Assembly: GCA_944385665.1 (NCBI GenBank) | Contig: CALWYB010000018.1 | Coordinates: 1-42,773, forward strand | DNA: 42,773 bases | DNA from: an uncultured Oscillospiraceae bacterium | GTDB lineage: Bacteria > Bacillota > Clostridia > Oscillospirales > Oscillospiraceae | Direction: 5' to 3' | Part shown: piece after piece, positions 1 to 8,159 of the stretch | Position numbering within the stretch: the first letter of the stretch is position 1 | Layout of the letters: each line of letters starts with the position of its first letter | Program-made: the position numbers and the translations under genes | Notes under the pieces: model-generated | The model's input: the letters and a program-made list of their open reading frames with translations, nothing else | Database searches by the model: none | Told to the model about the DNA's origin: nothing

Positions 1-611
1 CCGTGGGACAGGATGCCCACGTGGTCGCACACGTCCTCCAGCTCCCGCAGGTTGTGGGAGGACACCAGCACGGTGGTGCCCCGCTGGGCCACGTCCCCCA
101 TGAGCAGGGACCACACCTGCCGGCGCATCACCGGGTCCAGGCCGTCCACTGGCTCATCCAGCACCAGCACCTTGGGCTGGCAGCACAGGGCCAGCCAGAA
201 GGCGGACTGCTTCTGCATGCCCTTGGACAGGCGGCGGATGGGCTGGTTTTCGTCCACCTCGGGGAAGGCCTCCCGCAGGGCGTCATAGCGCTTGTCGTCA
301 AACTGAGGGTAGAGGCCCCGGTAGAACTTCATCATATCCCGGGTGGAGGCAGAGTTGAAGTAGTAGAGCTCGTCGGGGATGGCCGCCATCTCCGCCTTGA
401 TGGCCGGGTTCTCATACACCGGCTGGCCGTGGACCAAAATAGAGCCGGAGTCGGGGCGGTAGATGCCCATGATGTGGCGCAGAATGGTGGATTTGCCCGC
501 GCCGTTGGGACCCACCAGGCCGTAAATGGAGCCCTCCTCCACCTGCATGGTCAGGCCGTCCAGGGCCCGGAAGCCGTCAAAGGTCTTGACCACGTCATTG
601 ATCTGGATCAT
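1..611 (-). CDS. ABC transporter ATP-binding protein (YtrB-like), 3' end outside window
   Basis: The leftward frame from 611 encodes the ATPase of an ABC exporter that would work with a permease beyond the window edge. Visible motifs are a Walker A in the segment GPNGAGKST, about 35 residues in, and a Walker B ending in DEP followed by VDGLD. The signature before it reads RLSKGMQKQ, a common variant in this exporter class, and the H-loop lies in SSHNLREL. The ATG at 609-611 overlaps the TGA of the upstream regulator as ATGA, so translation of the two is coupled. Pairing with a small GntR regulator is the YtrA/YtrB arrangement. The substrate cannot be told. The C-terminus is missing because the window starts inside the gene. 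Confidence 0.9.
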   Translation of the reverse strand, partial: MIQINDVVKTFDGFRALDGLTMQVEEGSIYGLVGPNGAGKSTILRHIMGIYRPDSGSILVHGQPVYENPAIKAEMAAIPDELYYFNSASTRDMMKFYRGLYPQFDDKRYDALREAFPEVDENQPIRRLSKGMQKQSAFWLALCCQPKVLVLDEPVDGLDPVMRRQVWSLLMGDVAQRGTTVLVSSHNLRELEDVCDHVGILSH

Positions 612-979
612 TGGGCCGCTCCCCCTTTCAGATTTACAATGCGGGCGCACAGGGCATCCCCCGCCACCCCCAGGTACAGCAGCTCCGCCGCTGTCTGGTC
701 AAAGGTGCGCAGCAGGTGCTCCTGCCGCCCCCGGTCCACTCCGGTGTGCTCCGAGACAAAAGAGCCCTTCCCCGGCACCGAGTACAGGTAGCCCTCCGCC
801 TCCAGGGCCTCATAGGCCCGCTGGATGGTGTTGGGGTTGATGGCCAGGGTGCTGGCCATGGCACGCACCGAGGGCAGCTTCTCCCCCTGGGCCAGCGCAC
901 CGGTCACCACCAGGCGGCGCAGGCCGTCCCGCACCTGTTCATAGATGGGGCGGGCGTCCCGATAATCTAAGCTTAACAT
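608..979 (-). CDS. GntR family transcriptional regulator, YtrA subfamily
   Basis: This is a 123-residue one-domain repressor. A winged helix-turn-helix fills residues 5-75, with the GntR hallmarks PIYEQV near the start, LPSVRAMA in the recognition region and the wing motif GKGSFV. Only about 45 residues follow, too few for the usual effector domain, which places it in the short YtrA group. These usually repress their own ABC transporter operon. The start at 979 is chosen because GGAAAGGAGGG lies just upstream; an earlier in-frame start at 1009 lacks a site. It heads an operon with the ABC ATPase (ATGA overlap). The promoter carries a palindrome that is the likely autoregulatory site. Confidence 0.92.
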   Translation of the reverse strand: MLSLDYRDARPIYEQVRDGLRRLVVTGALAQGEKLPSVRAMASTLAINPNTIQRAYEALEAEGYLYSVPGKGSFVSEHTGVDRGRQEHLLRTFDQTAAELLYLGVAGDALCARIVNLKGGAAQ

Positions 980-1028
980 TACGCCCTCCTTTCCGTCTGC
1001 CTGCGGCAAACTGTATGGACTGTCTTAG

Positions 1029-1064
1029 TACACTTAGTGTATGGGTGAGGGTGGGGAAAGTCAA
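1029..1064 (-). promoter_or_regulatory. Promoter of the GntR-ABC operon with overlapping palindromic operator
   Basis: On the minus strand the -35 is TTGACT (1059-1064), the spacer is 17 bp and the -10 is TACACT (1036-1041). The -10 is itself the left arm of the 13-bp perfect palindrome TACACT-A-AGTGTA (1029-1041). A repressor bound there would block RNA polymerase directly. GntR proteins of the YtrA type bind such short dyads; the assignment to this regulator is inference. Confidence 0.75.
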
Positions 1065-1130
1065 TTAAGAAGGGTTTAAGATTTCTTTATGATTCGTTGC
1101 CATAGACGGTCTTTGTCGGCCTGGAAGATG

Positions 1131-1192
1131 GTTCCGCCCTGCGGGGCGGGGAAAGGAGCGGATGTTCCTTCCTGCGCGTGCAGAAAGGAACA
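1131..1192 (+). repeat. R1 repeat, truncated copy a
   Basis: This fragment matches the first part of the R1 elements at 26975 and 37566: the segment GTTCCGCCCTG-CGGGGCGGGG, then a hairpin of arms 1164-1175 and 1180-1191 with loop GCGT. Arms are GTTCCTTCCTGC and GCAGAAAGGAAC, with one imperfect position that becomes G-U if the minus strand is the RNA. It lies upstream of the proC promoter. The rest of the element is absent. Confidence 0.6.
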
Positions 1193-1231
1193 CTGCACCG
1201 ACGGAATCTCCCGATTTCTCCCCATTTCCTC

Positions 1232-1260
1232 TTTCCCCGGGCAAAGGAACGTGCTATGAT
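1232..1260 (+). promoter_or_regulatory. Putative proC promoter (extended -10)
   Basis: TGC precedes TATGAT (1255-1260), giving an extended -10. The -35 region TTTCCC at 17 bp spacing is weak. It would give a leader of about 55 nt before proC. No T-box is visible in that short leader, although proline genes in Clostridia are sometimes T-box controlled. Confidence 0.45.
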
Positions 1261-1323
1261 AATATCTACTTACTGTTCCCAAGGGATTTTATAACAATAT
1301 CGAACAAAAGGAGGGGTTTCCCT

Positions 1324-2127
1324 ATGTTCTCTACCATTGGTTTGATCGGCACCGGCACCATGGGCTCCGCCGTTCTCCAGGCGGCGTCCAAGGGCGCGCC
1401 GGAGGCCAAGCTGTACTGCTCCAACCGCACCCCCGCCAAGGCCCAGGCCCTGGCTGAGGAGCTGGGGGGCGAGGCGGTGGACAACGCGGCTGTAGCCCGC
1501 ACCTGCTCCCTCATCTTTCTGGGGGTCAAGCCTCAGATGATGGCCGGTGTGCTCGCCGACCTGGCCCCCATCCTGGCCGGGCGCACCGACCGCTTTGTGC
1601 TGGCCTCCATGGCCGCCGGGCTGGACGGGCAGGCCATTCAGAACCTGGCCGGAGGCAAATATCCTGTCATTTGCCTCATGCCCAATACCCCTGTGGCGGT
1701 AGGCGCGGGCGTGGTCCAGTACTACGGCGTGGACGCCACCCAGGAGGAGCTGGACGCTTTCCAGGCTCTCATGGCCCCGGCGGGTCTGGTGGACCCCATC
1801 GAGCCCCACCTGCTCTCCGCCGCCAGCGGCGTGTCCGGCTGCGGCCCCGCCTTCTGCGCCCTGTTTATTGAGGCCCTGGCTGACGGCGGGGTGGCCTGTG
1901 GTCTGCCCCGGGCCAAGGCGCTGGCCTACGCCGCCCAGATGGTGGAGGGCACCGCCAAGCTGATGATGGAGAAGGGCCTGCACCCCGGCCAGCTGAAGGA
2001 CGGGGTCTGCTCCCCCGGCGGCACCACCATCCAGGGTGTCCGGGTGCTGGAGCAGCGTGGCTTCCGCGCCGCCGCCATGGACGCGGTGATCGCCACCTAT
2101 GAAAAAAACCAGTCCCTGGCCAAGTAA
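1324..2127 (+). CDS. proC: Pyrroline-5-carboxylate reductase
   Basis: ProC carries out the last step of proline synthesis, reducing pyrroline-5-carboxylate with NAD(P)H in the cytoplasm. The 267-residue product has the normal length. The Rossmann nucleotide-binding motif GLIGTGTMG is at the N-terminus and the C-terminal family signature includes SGVSGCGPAFCALFIEALAD and the later CSPGGTTIQG. The frame is open from 1162, but the ATG at 1324 follows AAAGGAGG at proper spacing and begins the domain. proB follows after 51 bp and proA after a further 100 bp, so the complete glutamate-to-proline route is encoded together, with the last enzyme first. Confidence 0.97.
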   Translation: MFSTIGLIGTGTMGSAVLQAASKGAPEAKLYCSNRTPAKAQALAEELGGEAVDNAAVARTCSLIFLGVKPQMMAGVLADLAPILAGRTDRFVLASMAAGLDGQAIQNLAGGKYPVICLMPNTPVAVGAGVVQYYGVDATQEELDAFQALMAPAGLVDPIEPHLLSAASGVSGCGPAFCALFIEALADGGVACGLPRAKALAYAAQMVEGTAKLMMEKGLHPGQLKDGVCSPGGTTIQGVRVLEQRGFRAAAMDAVIATYEKNQSLAK

Positions 2128-2178
2128 CTATCTCCTATCTCCTCACTCCTATCTCAAAACAACAGGGGGTTTATACCA

Positions 2179-2949
2179 ATGAGAATCGTCGTGAAGGTGG
2201 GCACCTCCACCCTGGCTCACGCCACTGGGCGGCTGAACATCCGCCACGTGGAGGAGCTGGTCAAGGTGCTTTCCGATCTGAAAAACGCCGGCCACCAGAT
2301 CATTCTGGTCTCCTCCGGCGCCATCGGCATGGGCGTGGGCAAGCTGAATCTGCCCGGCAAGCCCGCCGACATGCCCACCAAACAGGCCGCCGCTGCGGTG
2401 GGCCAGTGCGAGCTGATGTACACCTACGACCGGCTGTTCCTCCAGTACAGCCACACCGTGGCCCAGGTGCTGCTCACCGGGGAGGACGTGGACCACCCGG
2501 AGCGCCGGGAGAACTTCGAGAACACCATGGAGCGCCTGCTGGAGCTGGGCGCCCTGCCTGTCATCAACGAGAACGACACCATCGCCACCGCCGAGATCAA
2601 GGTGGGCGACAACGACACCCTGGGGGCCATCGTGGCCTGCTGTGTGAAGGCCGACCTGCTGGTGCTCCTCAGCGACATCGAGGGGCTCTACACCGCCGAC
2701 CCCCGGAAAAATCCGGAGGCCAAGCTCATCCCGGTGGTGGAGGAAGTCACCCCGGAGATCGAAGCTCTGGCGGGGGGCGTAGGCTCCAGCCTGGGCACCG
2801 GCGGCATGGCAACAAAACTCCGGGCCGCCAAGATGGTCACCGCCCAGGGCTGCGACATGGTCATCACCAACGGCGAGTATCCCCAGCGGCTCTACGACAT
2901 TGCCCAGGGCAAGGACGTGGGCACCCGGTTTGTGGCCCACAAGGGCTGA
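2179..2949 (+). CDS. proB: Glutamate 5-kinase, short form without PUA domain
   Basis: ProB phosphorylates glutamate to gamma-glutamyl phosphate, the first and normally proline-inhibited step of proline synthesis. The 256 residues form only the amino-acid-kinase domain: KVGTSTL at residues 6-12, SSGAIGMG near 45, INENDT near 133 and the GTGGMATKL segment near 213. The C-terminal PUA domain found in the roughly 365-residue E. coli type is absent. Short forms are known in Firmicutes. It starts 51 bp after proC; the upstream AACAGGGGG is a modest ribosome site. The next gene, proA, uses the labile product. Confidence 0.96.
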   Translation: MRIVVKVGTSTLAHATGRLNIRHVEELVKVLSDLKNAGHQIILVSSGAIGMGVGKLNLPGKPADMPTKQAAAAVGQCELMYTYDRLFLQYSHTVAQVLLTGEDVDHPERRENFENTMERLLELGALPVINENDTIATAEIKVGDNDTLGAIVACCVKADLLVLLSDIEGLYTADPRKNPEAKLIPVVEEVTPEIEALAGGVGSSLGTGGMATKLRAAKMVTAQGCDMVITNGEYPQRLYDIAQGKDVGTRFVAHKG

Positions 2950-3049
2950 TTTTCCCCTACTGATCGTATATATTAATTGATATTCTACATTTCTCAATCG
3001 CTTTCCGGGTAAAAACGTCCCGGAGGAGCGGTTGGAAGGAGGCTGCACG

Positions 3050-4306
3050 ATGACCACATTGGAACTGCTGCAACAGGCCCGTGGGGCCAAGGGGGCCATG
3101 GCCCTGGCGGACACCGAGACGAAAAACCGGGCCCTGCTGGCCATGGCCGACGCCCTGCTGGAGCATCAGGCGGACATTCTGACGGCCAACCAGGCCGACC
3201 TGGAAGCCGCCCGGGGCACCATCTCTGAGGTGATGCTGGACCGGCTGGCCCTGAACCCGGAGCGCATCGCCGGTATGGCCCAGGGCATCCGGGAGGTGGC
3301 CGCCCTCCCCGACCCGGTGGGGACCGTGCTCCAGCGGGTGGAGCGCCCCAGCGGCATCGTGGTGGAAAAGACGGCGGTGCCCATGGGAGTCATCGCCATC
3401 ATCTACGAGAGCCGCCCCAACGTCACCTCGGACGCCGCCGCTCTGGCCCTGAAGGCGGGCTCCGCCTGCGTCCTGCGGGGCGGCAAGGAGGCCCACCGCT
3501 CCGCCGCGGCCATTGTGGCCGCCCTGAAGGAGGGCCTCACCCAGGCGGGTCTGCCCGCCGACGCCCTCCAGCTGGTGGAGGACACCACCCGGGCCTCCTC
3601 CAACCAGCTGATGACCGCCACGGGCTATGTGGACCTGCTCATCCCCCGGGGCGGTGCCGGCCTTATCCGGGCCTGTGTGGACAACGCCACCGTCCCCGTT
3701 ATCGAGACGGGCACCGGCATCTGCCACGTGTATGTGGACGGCCAGGCCGACCAGGCCATGGCCCTGGACATTCTGGAGAACGCCAAGTGCTCCCGCCCCA
3801 GCGTCTGCAACGCCTGCGAGGTGTGCCTGGTGGACCAGACCATCGCCCAGGAATTCCTCCCCAAGCTGCAAAAGCGGCTCACCCAGGACCGCCTGGAGCG
3901 GGGCCTGCACCCGGTGGAGCTGCGGCTGGATCAGGCGGCCCAGGCCATCATCCCCGGCACCCCGGCAGGGGAACAGGACTTCGACACGGAATTTCTGGAC
4001 TACATCCTGGCGGTGAAGGTGGTTCACGGGGTAAACGAGGCCATCGCCCACATCGCCGCCCACTCCACCGGCCACTCTGAGGCCATCATCACCAAGGACG
4101 AGAAGGCCGCCCGGGCCTTCCTCAACCAGGTGGACTCCGCCGCCGTCTACTGGAACGCCTCCACCCGGTTTACCGACGGAGGCGAGTTCGGGCTGGGCTG
4201 CGAGATGGGCATCTCCACCCAGAAGCTCCACGCCCGGGGACCCATGGGGCTCCAGGAGCTGTGTACCTACAAGTACATCATCCGGGGCACCGGCCAGGTC
4301 CGCTGA
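3050..4306 (+). CDS. proA: Gamma-glutamyl phosphate reductase
   Basis: ProA reduces gamma-glutamyl phosphate to glutamate semialdehyde using NADPH. The protein is 418 residues, the usual size, and belongs to the aldehyde dehydrogenase superfamily. The nucleophile is Cys253 in RPSVCNACE. Other family blocks are [18 protein letters not shown] around residues 118-136, [10 protein letters not shown] around 196-205 and the C-terminal [20 protein letters not shown]. The ATG at 3050 is preferred to one at 3032 because GGAAGGAGG sits 7 bases upstream. It is the last proline gene; the 100-bp gap after proB shows no clear terminator. Confidence 0.97.
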   Translation: MTTLELLQQARGAKGAMALADTETKNRALLAMADALLEHQADILTANQADLEAARGTISEVMLDRLALNPERIAGMAQGIREVAALPDPVGTVLQRVERPSGIVVEKTAVPMGVIAIIYESRPNVTSDAAALALKAGSACVLRGGKEAHRSAAAIVAALKEGLTQAGLPADALQLVEDTTRASSNQLMTATGYVDLLIPRGGAGLIRACVDNATVPVIETGTGICHVYVDGQADQAMALDILENAKCSRPSVCNACEVCLVDQTIAQEFLPKLQKRLTQDRLERGLHPVELRLDQAAQAIIPGTPAGEQDFDTEFLDYILAVKVVHGVNEAIAHIAAHSTGHSEAIITKDEKAARAFLNQVDSAAVYWNASTRFTDGGEFGLGCEMGISTQKLHARGPMGLQELCTYKYIIRGTGQVR

Positions 4307-4343
4307 TGTTCCGGCACAGGCGGCCAATTCCGCCATTTTCCGG

Positions 4344-4373
4344 ATGACAATCTCCCCGGTTTGGAGGTATAAT
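4344..4373 (+). promoter_or_regulatory. Sigma-A promoter for the HD-domain gene at 4475
   Basis: ATGACA (4344-4349), an 18-bp spacer and a perfect TATAAT (4368-4373) lie in the 168-bp gap after proA. This separates the downstream gene from the proline operon and gives a leader of about 95 nt. Confidence 0.65.
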
Positions 4374-4474
4374 GTAGGTGGGACAATGTCCCATATACCT
4401 GTGCGGACGGCGTGCCGTCCGGCTGCGTATGCATGTACCATCCACCCTTGTGATTTTGGAAAGGACTGATTCCA

Positions 4475-4993
4475 ATGAACCATTCTATGAAGGAGTTCTG
4501 CCAGACCACCGGGGAGCTGCTGGGCTCTGAGCAGGTACGGATGATGGGCCGCTGGTGCCACCATAACCGCATTACTACCCTGGATCACTCCCTGTTTGTG
4601 GCCTATTGGTCGTTCCGCATCGCCCGGGCTCTGGGCCTGGACGCGGTGGCTGCCGCCCGCGGCGGACTCCTGCACGACCTGTATCTCTACGACTCCAAGG
4701 ATAAGTCGGCCCACCCCGGCTGGCAGTGCTTTGACCACCCCCGGGCCGCCGCCCGGAATGCCGAGGAGCTTACCGACCTGAGCGACAAGGAACGCAACAT
4801 CATCCTCTCCCATATGTGGCCTGCGGGCGGACAGCTGCCCCGGTCCCGGGAGGCCTGGCTGGTGGATGCGGTGGACACCCTGTGCGCCAGTCTGGAGCTC
4901 AGCGGCATCTACGACCCCAGCCGCCTGCGCCGCGCCCTGGGCGTGGAGCCCATTACACAACTGGAACCCCATGCGGATCCTACCCCCGCCTGA
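4475..4993 (+). CDS. HD-domain phosphohydrolase-like protein
   Basis: This 172-residue protein has the ligands of an HD metal-dependent phosphohydrolase: His38 in TLDHSL, the His67-Asp68 pair in GLLHDLYLYD, His113 in LSHMWP and Asp131/Asp134 in DAVDTL. The extra histidine between HD and the last Asp fits the HDIG type. Such proteins cleave nucleotides or phosphoesters, but the substrate is unknown here. The start has GGAAAGGA upstream. It has its own promoter and its own terminator, so it is a single-gene unit between the proline genes and prs. Confidence 0.8.
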   Translation: MNHSMKEFCQTTGELLGSEQVRMMGRWCHHNRITTLDHSLFVAYWSFRIARALGLDAVAAARGGLLHDLYLYDSKDKSAHPGWQCFDHPRAAARNAEELTDLSDKERNIILSHMWPAGGQLPRSREAWLVDAVDTLCASLELSGIYDPSRLRRALGVEPITQLEPHADPTPA

Positions 4994-5045
4994 ACCGGCG
5001 GAACACCCTTTGCCTCGCGGATGCAACGGGTATGACGCCCGACCT

Positions 5046-5082
5046 GCCCCCTCTTTCCTGCGGGAAAGCAGGGGGCTTTTTT
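5046..5082 (+). terminator. Intrinsic terminator after the HD-domain gene
   Basis: Arms GCCCCCT and AGGGGGC enclose a second stem of CTTTCC and GGGAAAG, and the structure is followed by TTTTTT. It lies 53 bp after the stop codon at 4993. Confidence 0.85.
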
Positions 5083-5584
5083 CCCTAAAAATTTGGGCAG
5101 ACTAAAGAAAAGGATCTTATTAAAAGAATGCGCTTTTCACAAAACACCTCGTCGCTGTGCACAGTTTCCCCCGAGTTTTCCACCGCTTTTCCCGGTATTT
5201 TTGGAGGAAAGTGAAGAAAACGAAAGTTTTTGAAAAAAATCCCCCTGAGGGGGTCAAATTTTTCCTCCAGGTATGCTATAATGGCCTTGCAAATCCCGAC
5301 CTTTTACCTGGTCAACGGCCTGGGGGTGTATGCTCCCGCCGGGCCTGCGTGGATCGAGAGCGTCTCCGGCGCCGGGCATTGCGCCTTCTGCCGGTTCCAA
5401 TCATGTCTGCCGGAATCCCCTGTCTCCCGCGGAACAGCAGGGCGCTATTCCGGCCCGCGTTTTCTTGGCTTTTCAGCGCGGTCTTTTTTCGAAGAACAAT
5501 CCAATGCACCCATTTAGGAGAAGGTACAGGAACAGGAGCGGACCCTGCCGGGCCGCCTCCACGAAAAACGGAAGGAAGTTGATT
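5083..5584 (+). other. Gene-free 502 bp: prs promoter and long leader
   Basis: No supported gene lies here. An extended -10 promoter, TGC-TATAAT, ends at 5282 with only a weak -35. Its transcript would carry about 295 nt before prs. Local hairpins can be drawn: GACC/GGTC (5298-5313), GGGGG/CTCCC within 5317-5346 and GGCGC/GCGCC near 5369-5386. Near 5456-5494 a CCGCG/CGCGG stem is followed by TCTTTTTTC, which could act as an intrinsic terminator inside the leader. A competing GCGCT/AGCGC pairing uses the same bases. I do not recognise a known riboswitch or a 6S or SRP RNA. Confidence 0.5.
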
Positions 5585-6568
5585 ATGATCACACACGGGA
5601 AGAGCATCAAGATTTTCACGGGCAACTCGAACCCCAACCTGGCCAAGGCCATCTGCCAGGAGTTGGGGGTTCCCCTGGGCAACTCTGAGGTAGGTTCCTT
5701 CGCCGACGGCGAAAACTTTGCCTCCATTTACGAGACCGTCCGCGGGTCTGACGTCTTTGTGGTGCAGTCCACCTGCCCCTTCGAGAAGGACGGAAAGATG
5801 CACACCGTCAACGACGCGCTCATGGAGCTGCTCATTATGATCGACGCGCTGCGCCGGGCCTCCGCCGGCCGCATCACCGCGGTCATCCCCTACTTCGGCT
5901 ATGCCCGGCAGGACCGCAAGACCAAGCCCCGCGATCCCATCTCTGCCAAGCTGGTGGCCAACCTCATCACCCGCGCCGGCGCCGACCGGGTGCTGACCAT
6001 GGACCTGCACGCCAACCAGATCCAGGGCTTCTTCGACATTCCGGTGGACAACCTGCTGGGCTCTCCCCTGTTCGTCAGCGAGTGCTTCCGCAAATTCGCC
6101 GCCGTCCAGGACGAGACCATGGTGGTCTCCCCCGACGTGGGCAGCGTGGCCCGTGCCCGTGCCTTTGCCCAGAAGCTGAACATGCCTCTGGCCATCGTGG
6201 ACAAGCGCCGTCAGAAGGCCAACTCCTCCGAGGTCATGAACATCATCGGCGACGTAAAGGGCAAGCACGTCATCCTGCTGGACGACATGGTGGACACCGG
6301 CGGAAGCCTGTGCCATGCCGCCAAGGCTCTGGTGGACATCGGCGGCGCCAAGGACGTGACCGCCTGCGCCACCCACGGTCTGCTCTCCGGCCCCGCCGTC
6401 AAGCGCATCAGCGAGAGCGTGATGGACGAGGTGGTCTTCCTGGACACCATTCCGCCCAAGCCCGGCATGACGTGCGACAAGATCCGCTACATCTCCGTGG
6501 CTCACATGTTTGCCGAGGCCATCAGCCACATCTACGAGGAGACCTCCGTTTCCCGCCTGTTTACCTGA
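5585..6568 (+). CDS. prs: Ribose-phosphate pyrophosphokinase (PRPP synthetase)
   Basis: Prs makes PRPP from ribose 5-phosphate and ATP, feeding purine, pyrimidine, NAD, histidine and tryptophan synthesis. The 327-residue protein has the class I layout: an N-terminal KIFTGNSN block, the catalytic flexible loop YARQDRKTKPRDPIS around residues 102-116, the ATP/Mg block VVSPDVGSVARA around 180 and the PRPP-binding loop LLDDMVDTGGS around 233. The frame stays open far upstream, but GGAAGGAAG directly before the ATG at 5585 decides the start. In this class prs and pth are usually neighbours, as here. PRPP made by this enzyme is also the co-substrate of Xpt, encoded at 29188. Confidence 0.97.
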   Translation: MITHGKSIKIFTGNSNPNLAKAICQELGVPLGNSEVGSFADGENFASIYETVRGSDVFVVQSTCPFEKDGKMHTVNDALMELLIMIDALRRASAGRITAVIPYFGYARQDRKTKPRDPISAKLVANLITRAGADRVLTMDLHANQIQGFFDIPVDNLLGSPLFVSECFRKFAAVQDETMVVSPDVGSVARARAFAQKLNMPLAIVDKRRQKANSSEVMNIIGDVKGKHVILLDDMVDTGGSLCHAAKALVDIGGAKDVTACATHGLLSGPAVKRISESVMDEVVFLDTIPPKPGMTCDKIRYISVAHMFAEAISHIYEETSVSRLFT

Positions 6569-6579
6569 TCCATCTACCC

Positions 6580-6613
6580 CACTGGGGCGGGCATTTGCCC
6601 GCCCCAGTGCATT
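6580..6613 (+). terminator. Strong 13-bp hairpin between prs and pth
   Basis: CACTGGGGCGGGC (6580-6592) pairs perfectly with GCCCGCCCCAGTG (6597-6609) around an ATTT loop. Only CATTTTA follows, so it is a weak terminator or an RNA-processing and stabilising hairpin. It could make prs expression exceed pth expression. Confidence 0.6.
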
Positions 6614-6636
6614 TTACCAAGCAAGTGAGGGATAGC

Positions 6637-7230
6637 ATGTTTTTCCATCGCAGTGCCGGGGGCGCCTCCTGGCTGCTGGTGTGCCTGGGCAACCCCGGCG
6701 ACCAGTATGACAACACCCGCCACAATGTGGGCTTTATGGTGGCCGACCAGCTGGGCGAGCGGTACGGTCTGCCCATCCAGAAGCTGAAATTCAAGGCGCT
6801 CACCAACATGTTTTCTATTTCCGGGGAAAAAGTGCTGGTGATGAAGCCGGTGACCTATATGAACCTGTCCGGGGAGGCGGTGCGCCCCGCCGCCGACTTC
6901 TATAAAATTCCCCCGGAGCATATCCTTGTCATCTCCGACGACACCGCCCTGGACGTGGGCAAGCTGCGCATCCGGCGGGGCGGCTCCGCCGGAGGACACA
7001 ACGGTCTCAAAAGCATCATCCAGCACCTGGGCACCGACCAGTTCCCCCGCATCCGGGTGGGCGTGGGCAAAAAGCCCCACCCCGACTACGATCTGGCCGA
7101 CTGGGTCCTGGGCAAGTTCCAGGGGGAGGACAAAAAGGCCATCGACGCCGCCGTGGAGCGGTGCGCCGACGCGGTGGAGTGCCTCATCAAAGAGGGCCCC
7201 GACCGCGCCATGAACAAGTTCAACGGCTGA
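6637..7230 (+). CDS. pth: Peptidyl-tRNA hydrolase
   Basis: Pth frees tRNAs from peptidyl-tRNAs that drop off the ribosome, an essential recycling step. The 197-residue product has the family blocks: CLGNPGDQYDNTRHNVGF with catalytic His29, MKPVTYMNLSGEAV near residue 69 and the GGSAGGHNGLKSI loop near 116. It has about ten extra residues before the usual start (FFHRSAGGASW). The ATG at 6637 has GTGAGG upstream, a weak site; no better start lies in the gap. It sits 68 bp after prs. In Bacillus the order is prs-ctc-pth-fin-mfd, but here mfd is about 8 kb away. Confidence 0.96.
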   Translation: MFFHRSAGGASWLLVCLGNPGDQYDNTRHNVGFMVADQLGERYGLPIQKLKFKALTNMFSISGEKVLVMKPVTYMNLSGEAVRPAADFYKIPPEHILVISDDTALDVGKLRIRRGGSAGGHNGLKSIIQHLGTDQFPRIRVGVGKKPHPDYDLADWVLGKFQGEDKKAIDAAVERCADAVECLIKEGPDRAMNKFNG

Positions 7231-7332
7231 TCGCCCCTTCCCCTTCCACGCCCGGCCTATCCAGGCCGGCAGGCAGGGAAAATTGGAAAAAACTTCGTAA
7301 TTTCTTAATAATTTGTATAGGTAATTCACAAT

Positions 7333-7358
7333 GATGTGTGGTAGGCTTACCTCACATC
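7333..7358 (+). promoter_or_regulatory. Dyad / hairpin in the leader of the gene at 7381
   Basis: GATGTGTGGTA (7333-7343) and TACCTCACATC (7348-7358) pair with one T-T mismatch around GGCT. The sequence ATTTTC follows and the ribosome site GGGGGA comes next. It could be an operator or an RNA hairpin near the start codon; nothing here decides between them. Confidence 0.4.
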
Positions 7359-7380
7359 ATTTTCTTTGGGGGACACCTTT

Positions 7381-8154
7381 ATGAGGACTTTTCTCTTGAC
7401 CCGTGCCCGCCCGGCCTTTGGGCTGTGGTGTGTGCCCGCCATCCTGTGCGTACTGGCGGGCGCCCTCTCCGGTATGAAGGGCTGGGCGCTGCTGATTTGG
7501 TATGGAGTTGCGGTGTGCTGGATCCTGGCGGGGGCGGCCATCATCAACTTCCAGGCTCTCATCGCGCTGCGGCCTGCTCTGGCCGCGCTGGATAACCGCT
7601 GCGACCCGGAGCCCCTGTTGGAGCTGAGCCGCACCGTCTGCCGCCAGAACCCGGACAGCCTGCTGTTTCAGGTCTACGAGGGCTACGCCCTCTCCCTGCT
7701 GGGCCGCATCAAGGAGGCCTCCCAGGTGCTGGACCGGGCAGGCAGCCATCCCCGGCTGGCGGGAGACGCCCGGGCACTGCTGATCTGGAGCGCCGCCTTG
7801 TCCTCCGCCGATCCCCGGCAGGAGTGGGCGGCGGAAAAGCTCACCGCTTTGAAGCCCAAAATGGGGGCCAAACAGCGGGCTCTGGTGGACCGGGTTCTGA
7901 ACCAGCGGCGCTCCTTTGCCCTGATGCAGGCCGCGCCTCCGCAGCTGGAGCCTATCCTCCAGCAGGATCTGGAACGGGCAAGCTGCCGGCGGGAGCAGGT
8001 GGGCGCCCACATGGCGCTGGCGGTCTACTATCACCAGCGGCAGATGTGGCGGCAGGCCCAGCTCCATCTGGAGTTCGTGCTGGAGCACGCCAACAAGCTG
8101 TATGTCCGCACTCAGGCAGAGGAGCTGATGTGCAAGCTGCCGGCGGATGTGTAG
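7381..8154 (+). CDS. Membrane-anchored, TPR-like protein of unknown function
   Basis: I do not recognise this 257-residue protein. Two hydrophobic segments, about residues 13-30 and 36-58, form an N-terminal hairpin anchor. The rest is soluble, alpha-helical and alanine/leucine rich, with helix pairs resembling tetratricopeptide units (for example SLLFQVYEGYALSLLGRIKE and a later HMALAVYYHQRQMWRQAQLH). This suggests a cytoplasmic helical-repeat adaptor tethered to the membrane. The ATG at 7381 has TTGGGGGA upstream; a TTG at 7366 is less likely because the ribosome site would fall inside it. The gene follows pth by 150 bp and is followed by a repeat cluster. Confidence 0.75.
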   Translation: MRTFLLTRARPAFGLWCVPAILCVLAGALSGMKGWALLIWYGVAVCWILAGAAIINFQALIALRPALAALDNRCDPEPLLELSRTVCRQNPDSLLFQVYEGYALSLLGRIKEASQVLDRAGSHPRLAGDARALLIWSAALSSADPRQEWAAEKLTALKPKMGAKQRALVDRVLNQRRSFALMQAAPPQLEPILQQDLERASCRREQVGAHMALAVYYHQRQMWRQAQLHLEFVLEHANKLYVRTQAEELMCKLPADV

Positions 8155-8159
8155 AATTC

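Noticed and set aside
1261..1323. T-box leader for proline control before proC
   Set aside because: Only about 60 nt lie between promoter and start, too short for a T-box, and no conserved core is seen.
5283..5500. 6S RNA or SRP RNA in the prs leader
   Set aside because: The GGTCAGG...GGAAGCAGC core of SRP RNA is missing, and I could not draw the long closing stem and central bubble of 6S RNA.
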